A stretch of 64,000 nucleotides of DNA, taken from assembly GCF_017573545.1 (NCBI RefSeq), contig NZ_JAGEOK010000032.1:1-64000 (forward strand), given 5' to 3'. This document shows, one piece after another, positions 23,372 to 31,361 of the stretch; position 1 is the stretch's first letter; each line of letters opens with the position of its first letter. Origin of the DNA: Actinomadura nitritigenes (GTDB taxonomy: Bacteria; Actinomycetota; Actinomycetes; Streptosporangiales; Streptosporangiaceae). The position numbers and the translations under genes were made by a program. The notes under the pieces are model-generated. The model ran no database searches. It was not told the origin of the DNA and saw nothing but the letters and a program-made list of their open reading frames with translations.

Positions 23372-25237
23372 ATGGACGAACCGCAGGGACCGGCGCCGCG
23401 CTGGTGTTCGTGCCGGGTGCCGGACGAGGCCGGCGACGGCCACGGGCACCGGCCCGGCATCAGCCGCCGGCAGGCGCTCGGCGGGCTGACGGCGGCGGGC
23501 GCGCTGGCCCTCGCGGGATGGCCCGGGACGGCGGAGGCCGCGGCGCCGGGAAGGCGGCCGGGACGGGACGTGACCATCACCGTCATGGGCACGTCGGACC
23601 TGCACAGCCACGCCGTGAACTGGGACTACTACAAGGACGCCGCGTACAGCGACAGCGCGGGGAACGTGGTCGGGCTGGCGCGGGTGTCGAGCCTGGTGAA
23701 GCAGATCCGCGACGCGCGCGGGCGGGAGCGCACGCTGCTCTTCGACGCCGGGGACACCATCCAGGGCACCCCGCTGGGCTTCTACTACGCGACCGTGGAG
23801 CCCATCACGAAGACGGGCCTGACGCACCCGATGGCGCTGCAGATGAACGCCATCGGATTCGACGCGGTGGCGCTCGGCAACCACGAGTTCAACTACGGGC
23901 TGCCGTTCCTGAACGCATGGATCGGCCAGATGGACGCGCCGGTGCTGGCGGCGAACGCGGTGCACGCGGGCACCACCCGTCCCGCGTTCCGCCCGTACAT
24001 GATCAAGCGGATGCGCGTGCCGGGGCATCCGCCGATCAGGGTCGGGCTGCTGGGGCTGACGAATCCGGGCGTCGCGATCTGGGACAAGGCGAACGTGTCC
24101 GGGAAAATCGACTTCCTGGACCTGGTCGAGACGGCGAAGAAATGGGTCCCGATCGTGCGCGCGCAAGGCGTGGACGTCATGGTCGTGAGCGCGCACGCGG
24201 GCGACAGCGGGCTGTCGTCCTACACCGGCGACATCCCGGTGGAGAACGCGTCCGCGATGGTCGCCCAGCAGGTCCCGGGGATCGACGCGATCCTTTTCGG
24301 GCACGCGCACGTCGACGTCCCCGAGCGGTTCGTCACCAACGAGGCGAGCGGCGAGACGGTGGTGATGAGCGAGCCGAAGTGCTGGGGCGAGCGGCTGTCG
24401 GTCTTCGACCTGACGCTGCGGCACGAGCGGGGGCGGTGGAAGGTCGTCGGGAAGTCGGCGACGACGGTGAACACGAACACCGTGGAGGAGGACCCGGCGC
24501 TCGCCGGGCTGGTGAAGAAGCAGCACGACGCCGTGGTCGCCTACGTGAACCAGGTCGTGGCGACCTCCACCGAGGAGATGTCGGCGGCGGAGGCGTGCTG
24601 GAAGGACACCGCGATCCTCGACTACGTCAACGCGGTGCAGACCGCGAAGGTCACCGAGGCGGTGGCGGGCACCGAGTACGCGTCCCTTCCGGTGGTGTCG
24701 ATCGCGGCGCCGTTCAGCCGCGCCGCGACCTTCCCCGCCGGAGAGGTCACCATCAAGGACATCGCCGGGCTCTACATCTACGACAACACCCTGCTCGGCA
24801 GCGTCCTGACCGGCGCGCAGATCAAGGACTACCTCGAATACTCGGCGCGCTACTACAAGCAGGTCGCCGCCGGGGACCCCGTCGATCCCGCGTCGTGGAC
24901 GAACGCCCACGACCTCCCCGACTACAACTACGACCAGTTCTCCGGGGTCACCTACGACATCGACATCGCGCAGGCGGAAGGGGCGCGGATCCGCAACCTC
25001 GCCTTCAACGGGACGGCGGTCGCGGACGACCAGAGATTCGTCGTCGCGGTGAACAACTACCGCCAGTCCGGCGGCGGCGGCTTCCCGCACATCACGACCG
25101 CCCCGGTGGTCTACAACGCCCAGGTCGCGATCCGCGAGGCGATCGTGGCGTACGCGTCCGCGGCGGGCACCATCGACCCGGCGTCGTTCCACGTGGCGAA
25201 CTGGAGGCTGGTCCGCGACGGCACGCCCGTCTTCTGA
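23372..25237 (+). CDS. Exported 5'-nucleotidase/2',3'-cyclic phosphodiesterase, Tat-type signal
   Basis: The 621-residue protein has a metallophosphatase domain with metal motifs GTSDLHSH, FDAGDTIQG, GNHEFNYG and GHAHVD, and a C-terminal 5'-nucleotidase domain with NTLLGSVLTG and NNYRQSGGGGFP. Near residue 38 a twin-arginine signal (ISRRQALGGL) and a hydrophobic stretch ending in AEAAAPG precede it, so it is exported, probably folded. It would salvage nucleotides outside the cell. ATG 23372 has GGAAGGA upstream. A strong hairpin terminator follows. Confidence 0.9.
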   Translation: MDEPQGPAPRWCSCRVPDEAGDGHGHRPGISRRQALGGLTAAGALALAGWPGTAEAAAPGRRPGRDVTITVMGTSDLHSHAVNWDYYKDAAYSDSAGNVVGLARVSSLVKQIRDARGRERTLLFDAGDTIQGTPLGFYYATVEPITKTGLTHPMALQMNAIGFDAVALGNHEFNYGLPFLNAWIGQMDAPVLAANAVHAGTTRPAFRPYMIKRMRVPGHPPIRVGLLGLTNPGVAIWDKANVSGKIDFLDLVETAKKWVPIVRAQGVDVMVVSAHAGDSGLSSYTGDIPVENASAMVAQQVPGIDAILFGHAHVDVPERFVTNEASGETVVMSEPKCWGERLSVFDLTLRHERGRWKVVGKSATTVNTNTVEEDPALAGLVKKQHDAVVAYVNQVVATSTEEMSAAEACWKDTAILDYVNAVQTAKVTEAVAGTEYASLPVVSIAAPFSRAATFPAGEVTIKDIAGLYIYDNTLLGSVLTGAQIKDYLEYSARYYKQVAAGDPVDPASWTNAHDLPDYNYDQFSGVTYDIDIAQAEGARIRNLAFNGTAVADDQRFVVAVNNYRQSGGGGFPHITTAPVVYNAQVAIREAIVAYASAAGTIDPASFHVANWRLVRDGTPVF

Positions 25238-25264
25238 CGGCGGCCCGCCCGTCCTCTCGGCGCG

Positions 25265-25301
25265 GCCCCGCACGGCTTCCGGATGCGGACCCGTGCGGGG
25301 C
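25265..25301 (+). terminator. GC-rich terminator after the 5'-nucleotidase gene
   Basis: GCCCCGCACGG (25265-25275) and CCGTGCGGGGC (25291-25301) form a perfect 11-bp stem with a 15-base loop, ending 17 bases before the mftR start. It separates the nucleotidase from the mycofactocin locus. Confidence 0.75.
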
Positions 25302-25317
25302 GTGGGACCCTGGTGCC

Positions 25318-25959
25318 GTGACCTCGGAAGGCGGGACGGCCGGTCCCCAGCGGGCCATGGGCAGGCCGCGCGCGACCTCGCCGGCCGTCCTGGAGCGGCT
25401 GGCGTTCGAGCTGTTCGCCCGCAAGGGGTTCGACGAGACCACCGTCGACGACATCGCCGCGGCGGCGGGGATCGCGCGGCGGACGTTCTTCCGCTACTTC
25501 TCGTCCAAGAACGACCTGGTGTGGGGCGACTTCGAGGGGCAGCTGCGGAGCCTGCGGGAGCTGCTCGACGAGGCGGACCCGAACGTCCCGATGATGGACG
25601 CGGTGCGCCGGGCCGTCGTCGAGTTCAACCGGTTCGACCCGCAGGACGTGCCCTGGCACCGGCAGCGGATGCAGCTGATCCTCGGGGTGCCGACGCTCCA
25701 GGCGGACGCGACGCTGCGGTACGCGTCGTGGCGGTCGGTGATCACGGCGTTCGTGGCCGAGCGGACCGGCGCGCCGGTGACGGCGCTGGTGCCCCGGCTC
25801 GCCGGCAACGTCGTGCTGTCGGCCTGCGTGTCGGCGTACGAGTTCTGGCTGGCGTCCGGCGAGGAGACGGTGCTCGCCGACGTGCTGGACGAGGCGCTGC
25901 GGCAGGTGAGCGCGGGCCTGTCGGCGGTGCTGGACGGCGCCGGCTCGGTGTCGGCGTAG
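25318..25959 (+). CDS. mftR: TetR-family regulator of the mycofactocin locus
   Basis: The 213-residue protein has a TetR helix-turn-helix (TTVDDIAAAAGIARRTFFRY followed by FSSKND) and a mycofactocin-type C-terminus. Its position next to mftG and mftA identifies it as MftR, which in mycobacteria represses mft genes and responds to acyl-CoAs (established knowledge). The start is a GTG at 25318. Its 3' end faces mftG tail to tail, with 38 bp between. Assignment rests on context plus family. Confidence 0.8.
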   Translation: MTSEGGTAGPQRAMGRPRATSPAVLERLAFELFARKGFDETTVDDIAAAAGIARRTFFRYFSSKNDLVWGDFEGQLRSLRELLDEADPNVPMMDAVRRAVVEFNRFDPQDVPWHRQRMQLILGVPTLQADATLRYASWRSVITAFVAERTGAPVTALVPRLAGNVVLSACVSAYEFWLASGEETVLADVLDEALRQVSAGLSAVLDGAGSVSA

Positions 25960-25997
25960 CGGGAGGCGCGGCGGGCGGGAGGCGCGGCGGGCGGGCG

Positions 25998-27536
25998 TCA
26001 GCCGCCGGCACGGACGGCCCCGGCGATCACCTCGCCGATGAGGACGGCCGTGGCGGCGGGCCCGCGCAGCGGCGCGTCCGGGAGGACGGACGTGTCGGCG
26101 ACGCGGAGCCCGGTCAGGCCGTGCACGCGGCCGTGGCCGTCGACGGCGGCGCCCATCGGCACGGTCCCGCAGGTGTGCTGGGACGTGCCGAGCCGGGCGA
26201 GGATCCACGCGTCGAGCAGGCCGTCGTCGTCCAGCGGGCCGGGCGGCGGGTCGGTCAGGCCACCGGAGACCTCGCCGAACGCGTCGGCCGTGACCACGGC
26301 GGCCGCGGCGCGCACGGCCTCGCGCATCCCGCGGCGGTCGGCGCCGGTCTCCAGGTAGCCGTAGGTGATCCGCGGCGGGACGTCGGGATCGGCGGAGACG
26401 GTGCGGAGCGTCCCGCTCGCGCGGGGCGCCAGCGCCGAGACGAGCAGGGGCAGGGGCGCGCCGGGGGCCGCCGCCTCCCCGCCGACCAGGCCCATGATCG
26501 GCACGAGTGACTGGAGGATCTCCAGGTCGCCCGCCGCGGCACCGCCGGTGGAGGGCAGGTGGAGGGCGCCGCCGAGCCAGTTCCCGGACGGCGGCGGCAG
26601 CGGGCGCCGGGGGGCCCATTCCACGGTGACCTGGGGATGGTCGCTGAGCGCGGCGCCCACGGCGGGCAGGTCGTGGACGACGGGGATGCCGTGGCGGGCG
26701 AGGTCGTCGGCGGGGCCGACGCCGGACAGGTGCAGCAGGTGCGGGGAGGAGAGCGAGCCCGCGCACAGGACGATCTCCCCCGCGTCCAGGACCGTCCGCC
26801 GCCCGCCGTGGTCGAGGACCGCGCCGGTCGCCCTGCCGCGCCTGATCTCGACCGAGCGCACCGCGCAGTCGCCGAGGACGGTGAGGTTGGGCCGGCGGGC
26901 GGCCTCGCCGAGGAGGTAGGCGACCCCGGTGTTGATCCGCCGGCCGTCCACCGTGTTCGACGGCACCGGGCCGGCCCCGGGCGCGGCCTGGGCGTTCTTG
27001 TCGGGGTCGTCCGGGTGCCCGAGGGACCGGGCGGCGGCGTGGAACGCGGCGGCGGCGGGATGGCTCAGGTCCGTGCGGCGGACGGGGACGGGGCCGCCGC
27101 CGCCGTGCAGCGCGGTGGCGCCGAAGTCGAGGTCGGTCTCCAGCGCCCGCATGAGCGGCAGCACCCGGTCGTAGGACCACAGGTCCCCGTGGACGGACCA
27201 GCGGTCGAAGTCCTCGCGCCGCGCCCGGACGAAGTAGCCGCCGTTGACGGTGGTGGACCCGCCGAGGAACCGCCCGCGCGCCGCCGCGTAGGGCAGGCCG
27301 GGCGCGAGGAGGGCCGGGAACGTCCGGACCGCGGCGTTGCCCGGTTGGGCGCCGGGCACGAGGCGCGCGTCCAGGAGGCCGCCGGGGAAGTCCGAGAGCG
27401 CGCGCGGGACCGGCCCCGCCTCGGCCAGCAGCACCTCGCATCCGGGGTCCTCACTGAGCCGGGCCGCCAGGACGGCGCCGCTGCCGCCCGCCCCCACCAC
27501 GAGCACGTCGGGGCGGCGCGGGGCGGGCGTGCTCAC
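25998..27536 (-). CDS. mftG: Mycofactocin-associated GMC oxidoreductase MftG
   Basis: The 512-residue protein is a GMC flavoenzyme: FAD site VLVVGAGGSGAVLAARLSED at the N-terminus, GGSTTVNGGYF near residue 90 and the active-site histidine region QHTCGTVPMG near residue 460. MftG is reported to reoxidise mycofactocin and pass electrons to respiration. The GTG start at 27536 overlaps the stop of a 7-codon open frame with its own ribosome binding site. The gene is divergent from mftA across 138 bp. Confidence 0.85.
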   Translation of the reverse strand: MSTPAPRRPDVLVVGAGGSGAVLAARLSEDPGCEVLLAEAGPVPRALSDFPGGLLDARLVPGAQPGNAAVRTFPALLAPGLPYAAARGRFLGGSTTVNGGYFVRARREDFDRWSVHGDLWSYDRVLPLMRALETDLDFGATALHGGGGPVPVRRTDLSHPAAAAFHAAARSLGHPDDPDKNAQAAPGAGPVPSNTVDGRRINTGVAYLLGEAARRPNLTVLGDCAVRSVEIRRGRATGAVLDHGGRRTVLDAGEIVLCAGSLSSPHLLHLSGVGPADDLARHGIPVVHDLPAVGAALSDHPQVTVEWAPRRPLPPPSGNWLGGALHLPSTGGAAAGDLEILQSLVPIMGLVGGEAAAPGAPLPLLVSALAPRASGTLRTVSADPDVPPRITYGYLETGADRRGMREAVRAAAAVVTADAFGEVSGGLTDPPPGPLDDDGLLDAWILARLGTSQHTCGTVPMGAAVDGHGRVHGLTGLRVADTSVLPDAPLRGPAATAVLIGEVIAGAVRAGG

Positions 27537-27556
27537 GCGGGAATCCGGCGGATCAT
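27533..27556 (-). CDS. Possible 7-codon leader peptide of mftG
   Basis: An ATG at 27556, with AGGAAGG about eight bases upstream, encodes MIRRIPA and stops at TGA, which overlaps the mftG GTG (GTGA). The mftG GTG has no good ribosome binding site of its own. Translation of the leader could therefore load ribosomes onto mftG. It may also be chance. Confidence 0.35.
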   Translation of the reverse strand: MIRRIPA

Positions 27557-27674
27557 GAAGCGGGACCTTCCTTTATGGCACTCGATGCATTTACTATCCG
27601 TCCAGGACCGATGGTACGAGCCGCCCCGCCAGCCGGGGCGGCCGGGCCGTCGCACGCCGCACGAGGGAGGACCC
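27557..27674. promoter_or_regulatory. mftG-mftA divergent promoter region with leader hairpin
   Basis: The gap is AT-richer at 27570-27600 and should hold both promoters. A hairpin with a perfect 9-bp stem (GCCGCCCCG at 27620-27628, CGGGGCGGC at 27634-27642, five-base loop) lies 32 bases before the mftA start and would be in the mftA leader. I see no unambiguous MftR operator. Confidence 0.45.
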
Positions 27675-27797
27675 ATGGAGAGCAACGCTCCGCAGAACCC
27701 GCCGGCCGACCAGGCCGACGACCGCGCCCAGGACGCCGACGTCGCCGAGTCGCTGATCGAGGAGGTCTCGATCGACGGCATGTGCGGCGTCTACTAG
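27675..27797 (+). CDS. mftA: Mycofactocin precursor peptide
   Basis: The 40-residue peptide ends in the diagnostic core IDGMCGVY, of which the last Val-Tyr pair becomes the cofactor. MftC decarboxylates and crosslinks the C-terminal tyrosine, then MftE cuts the product off. The acidic N-terminal leader (about 28 residues, many Asp and Glu) is the recognition part bound by MftB. ATG 27675 follows GAGGGAGGA. It is followed 10 bases later by mftB. Confidence 0.95.
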   Translation: MESNAPQNPPADQADDRAQDADVAESLIEEVSIDGMCGVY

Positions 27798-27807
27798 GCC
27801 GCACGCC

Positions 27808-28095
27808 ATGGCCCAGCCCGTGCCGGACCTCGACCTCGACCGCGCCTGGGACCTGCACCCGCAGGTCTCGGTGCGGCCCGAGCCCTTCGGCGCGCTCCTC
27901 TACCACTTCGGGACGCGCAAGCTGTCGTTCCTGAAGGACCGCCGCCTCCTGGAGGTCGTGCGGTCCCTCGGGGAGGCGCCCACCGCCCGGGAGGCGTGCA
28001 CCCGCGCCGGCGTCCCCGCGGCGGACCTGCCGAGGTTCGGCGCGGCGCTCGGCGCCCTCGCCGGCTCCTCCATGCTCGTGGAAAGGACCCCATGA
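27808..28095 (+). CDS. mftB: Mycofactocin peptide chaperone (PqqD-like RRE)
   Basis: The 95-residue protein is the RiPP recognition element of the pathway: a beta-rich N-terminus (WDLHPQVSVRPEPFGALLYH) and helices that bind the MftA leader and present it to MftC. It lies between mftA and mftC and its stop overlaps the mftC ATG (ATGA). Length is normal for MftB. It has no catalytic residues. Confidence 0.9.
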   Translation: MAQPVPDLDLDRAWDLHPQVSVRPEPFGALLYHFGTRKLSFLKDRRLLEVVRSLGEAPTAREACTRAGVPAADLPRFGAALGALAGSSMLVERTP

Positions 28096-29333
28096 CCCTC
28101 GCTCCGCAGAGCCCCGCGCAGCGGCCCGGGACGCGGCTGGTCGACCTGTTCGAGTACGGGCTCGACGCGCCGATCTGCCTGACCTGGGAGCTCACCTACG
28201 CCTGCAACCTGTCGTGCGCGCACTGCCTGTCCAGCTCGGGACGGCGCGACCCGCGCGAGCTGAGCACCGAGGAGTGCAAGGCCGTCATCGACGAGCTGGA
28301 GGCCATGCAGGTCTTCTACGTCAACATCGGCGGCGGCGAGCCGACCGTCCGGCCCGACTTCTGGGAGCTGCTGGACTACGCCACCGCCCACCACGTGGGC
28401 GTGAAGTTCTCCACCAACGGCGTCCGGATCACCCCGGAGGTCGCCGAGCGGCTCGCGGCCAACGACTACGTGGACGTGCAGATCTCGCTGGACGGCGCGA
28501 CGCCCGAGGTCAACGACGCGGTTCGCGGCGCCGGCTCCTACGACACCGCGATCCGCGCGATGCGCAACCTGCGCGACGCGGGCATGAAGAACTTCAAGCT
28601 GTCGGTGGTGTGCACCCGCCACAACATCCCGCAGATGGACGCGTTCAAGGCGATCGCCGACGAGTACGGCGCGCAGCTGCGGCTGACGCGGCTGCGCCCG
28701 TCCGGCCGCGGCGCGGACGTGTGGGACGAGCTGCACCCGCGCCAGGAGCAGCAGCGCGAGCTGTACGACTGGCTGGTGGCGCACGGCGACAGCGTGCTGA
28801 CCGGCGACTCGTTCTTCCACCTGTCGGCCTACGGCAAGGCGCTGCCCGGCCTGAACCTGTGCGGCGCCGGACGGGTGGTGTGCCTCATCGACCCCGTCGG
28901 CGACGTGTACGCCTGCCCGTTCGCGATCCACGACGAGTTCCTCGCGGGCAGCATCCGGCAGCCCGGCGGGTTCGCCCGCGTCTGGCGCGAGTCGGACCTG
29001 TTCCGGAACCTGCGCGAGCCGCAGACCGGCGGGGCGTGCGCGTCCTGCGGCTTCTACGACACGTGCAAGGGCGGCTGCATGGCCGCCAAGTTCTTCACCG
29101 GCCTGCCGCTGGACGGTCCCGACCCCGAATGCGTGCAGGGGCACGGCGAGAAGCTGCTGGCGCGGCGTCCCGAGGACCGGGCCGGCATCCCGAAGCCGTC
29201 CGCCGACCACTCGCACCGCATTTCGCCGCCGCGCCGGCGGCCGGTGCCGGTCACGCTCATGAGCCGCCCGCCGGAGCGCCCGCCGGTGAGCGCCTGCGAG
29301 GAGAACCCGCTGGCCGGACTCCGGCTTTCCTAA
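28092..29333 (+). CDS. mftC: Mycofactocin radical SAM maturase
   Basis: The 413-residue protein has the radical SAM motif CNLSCAHC (Cys38, Cys42, Cys45) and a C-terminal SPASM region with many cysteines (CASCGFYDTCKGGC and further) for two auxiliary iron-sulfur clusters. It decarboxylates the MftA C-terminal tyrosine and then forms the Val-Tyr bond. It overlaps mftB by 4 bases. The last 40 residues after the SPASM domain are Pro-rich and not conserved in my view of the family. Confidence 0.95.
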   Translation: MTLAPQSPAQRPGTRLVDLFEYGLDAPICLTWELTYACNLSCAHCLSSSGRRDPRELSTEECKAVIDELEAMQVFYVNIGGGEPTVRPDFWELLDYATAHHVGVKFSTNGVRITPEVAERLAANDYVDVQISLDGATPEVNDAVRGAGSYDTAIRAMRNLRDAGMKNFKLSVVCTRHNIPQMDAFKAIADEYGAQLRLTRLRPSGRGADVWDELHPRQEQQRELYDWLVAHGDSVLTGDSFFHLSAYGKALPGLNLCGAGRVVCLIDPVGDVYACPFAIHDEFLAGSIRQPGGFARVWRESDLFRNLREPQTGGACASCGFYDTCKGGCMAAKFFTGLPLDGPDPECVQGHGEKLLARRPEDRAGIPKPSADHSHRISPPRRRPVPVTLMSRPPERPPVSACEENPLAGLRLS

Positions 29334-29395
29334 CGGTTCCCCTGGCGGTTCCTCTACCGGACCCTCCGGGGTCCGCCCATTCAGGAGACATCGAC

Positions 29396-30586
29396 ATGTT
29401 CAAGAACCCGTGGTTCGAGACCGTGGCCGAGGCGCAGCGCCGGGCCAAGCGGCGGCTCCCGCACATGGTCTACGGGGCGCTGGTCGCGGGCTCGGAGCGC
29501 GGCCGCACCATCGACGCCAACACGAAGGCGTTCGGCGACCTCGGCTTCGCGCCCCGGGTCGTCGGGCACAAGGCGCAGCGCGACCTGTCCACCACCGTGA
29601 TGGGCGTGGAGACCTCCATGCCCGTGCTCATCTCCCCCACCGGCGTGCAGGCCGTGCACCCCGACGGGGAGGTGGCGGTGGCTCGGGCCGCCGCGAACCG
29701 GGGCGTCATCATGGGGCTCAGCTCGTTCGCGAGCAAGCCCGTGGAGGAGGTCGCGGAGGCCAACCCGAACGTCTTCTTCCAGATGTACTGGAGCGGCGAC
29801 CGCGACGCGATGGTCCAGCGCCTCGACCGCGCGAAGAAGGCGGGCGCGAAGGCGCTGATCGCCACGCTCGACTGGTCGTTCTCCAACGGCCGGGACTGGG
29901 GCAGCCCCATGATCCCGGAGAAGATCGACTTCAGGACGGCCGCGAAGCTCGCGCCGGGCGTGCTGCCGCATCCGGGCTGGCTGTGGAAGTTCGCCAAGGA
30001 GGGCCGCATCCCGGACCTCACCACCCCGAACCTGAAGCCGCCGAACGGCCCGGCGCCCACCTTCTTCGGCGCGTACGGCGAGTGGATGCAGACACCGCCT
30101 CCCACCTGGGAGGACGTCGCGTGGCTGCGCGAGGAGTGGGGCGGCCCGTTCCTGCTCAAGGGCGTCACCCGCGTCGACGACGCCAAGCGCGCCGTGGACG
30201 CGGGGGTGACGGCGCTGTCGGTGTCCAACCACGGCGGCAACAACCTCGACACGACGCCCGCCACGATCCGGGTCCTGCCGTCGATCGCCGAGGCGGTCGG
30301 CGACCAGATCGAGGTGCTGCTGGACGGCGGCGTGCGGCGCGGCGGCGACGTCGCCAAGGCCCTCGCGCTCGGCGCGCGCGCCGTGCTGATCGGCCGCGCG
30401 TACCTGTGGGGGCTGGCCGCCAACGGGCAGGCCGGCGTGGAGAACGTCCTGGACATCATGCGCGGCGGCCTCGACTCCGCCGTGCTCGGGCTCGGCCACG
30501 CCTCGGTGAATGAGCTCGGCCCCGACGACCTCGTCATCCCGCCCGGCTTCGCGCTGACGCTGGGCGGCGGCGGCTCGGCCGGCTGA
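29396..30586 (+). CDS. mftD: Mycofactocin FMN dehydrogenase (alpha-hydroxyacid oxidase fold)
   Basis: The 396-residue TIM-barrel flavoprotein has the FMN and substrate motif SNHGGNNLDTTPATIR, with Asn-Asn in the place where lactate oxidases have Arg-Gln, a normal feature of MftD. It oxidatively deaminates the peptide-derived intermediate AHDP to pre-mycofactocin, giving the redox-active alpha-keto amide. ATG 29396 follows AGGAGA. It is 62 bases after mftC and one base before mftE. Confidence 0.9.
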   Translation: MFKNPWFETVAEAQRRAKRRLPHMVYGALVAGSERGRTIDANTKAFGDLGFAPRVVGHKAQRDLSTTVMGVETSMPVLISPTGVQAVHPDGEVAVARAAANRGVIMGLSSFASKPVEEVAEANPNVFFQMYWSGDRDAMVQRLDRAKKAGAKALIATLDWSFSNGRDWGSPMIPEKIDFRTAAKLAPGVLPHPGWLWKFAKEGRIPDLTTPNLKPPNGPAPTFFGAYGEWMQTPPPTWEDVAWLREEWGGPFLLKGVTRVDDAKRAVDAGVTALSVSNHGGNNLDTTPATIRVLPSIAEAVGDQIEVLLDGGVRRGGDVAKALALGARAVLIGRAYLWGLAANGQAGVENVLDIMRGGLDSAVLGLGHASVNELGPDDLVIPPGFALTLGGGGSAG

Positions 30587-30587
30587 C

Positions 30588-31361
30588 GTGCCCGGTGCCG
30601 GAGACCTTGCCGGTGGCGGAGACCCGGCAGGCGCCGGAGACCTGGCCGGGGCCGCCTGGACGGACGTCCGGGCGGCCCCGCTCGTCCTGGTGCCGGTCGG
30701 GTCGACCGAGCAGCACGGGCCGCACCTCCCGCTGTCCACCGACACGATGATCGCGGAGGCGGTCGCCGCACGCGCGGCGGACGCCCTGCGCCCGGAGGCG
30801 GGCGGGCAGGTGCTCGTCGCGCCGGCGATCGCGTTCGGGGCGAGCGGCGAGCACGCCGGCTTCCCCGGCACGGTCTCGATCGGGCACGAGACGCTGAACG
30901 CGGTGCTGGTGGAGACCGTGCGGTCGCTCGCGCTCTGGGCGGGACGCGTCGCCTTCGTCAACGGGCACGGCGGCAACGTCCCCACCCTCGACGCCGCCGC
31001 CGGCCGGATGCGCGCCGAGGGGCACGACACCGCCTGGGTCGGCTGCGGCGTGCCCGGCGGCGACGCGCACGCCGGGGTCACCGAGACGTCCGTGATGCTG
31101 CATCTGGCCCCCGGCCTGGTGCGTCCGTTCGGCGGCGTCACCGGGGAGACCCGCCCGCTCGCCGCGATCATGCCGGAACTGGTCGCGGGCGGCGTCCGCG
31201 CCGTCTCGCCGTCCGGCGTGCTCGGCGACCCGGCCGGAGCGTCCGCGGGACGGGGCCGCGAGATCGCCGCGGAGATGGTGGCGTCGGTCGTCCGCCGGAT
31301 CGGCCGCTGGCGGGCGGACGAGCACGGCCGCCTCCTCGACCCCGCCGCCGCGCGGCCATGA
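30588..31361 (+). CDS. mftE: Mycofactocin precursor peptidase (creatininase family)
   Basis: The 257-residue protein has the creatininase metal motifs VPVGSTEQHGPHLPLSTDT (Glu41, His43) and VNGHGGN, and a later GDAHAGVTETS. It releases the C-terminal two-residue product from MftA. The N-terminal 21 residues are an odd repeated Gly-Ala-Asp segment (GAGDLAG, GGDPAG, AGDLAG) absent from typical MftE, so the true start could be later. The GTG at 30588 is one base after the mftD stop. Its 3' end overlaps mftF by 4 bases. Confidence 0.9.
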   Translation: MPGAGDLAGGGDPAGAGDLAGAAWTDVRAAPLVLVPVGSTEQHGPHLPLSTDTMIAEAVAARAADALRPEAGGQVLVAPAIAFGASGEHAGFPGTVSIGHETLNAVLVETVRSLALWAGRVAFVNGHGGNVPTLDAAAGRMRAEGHDTAWVGCGVPGGDAHAGVTETSVMLHLAPGLVRPFGGVTGETRPLAAIMPELVAGGVRAVSPSGVLGDPAGASAGRGREIAAEMVASVVRRIGRWRADEHGRLLDPAAARP

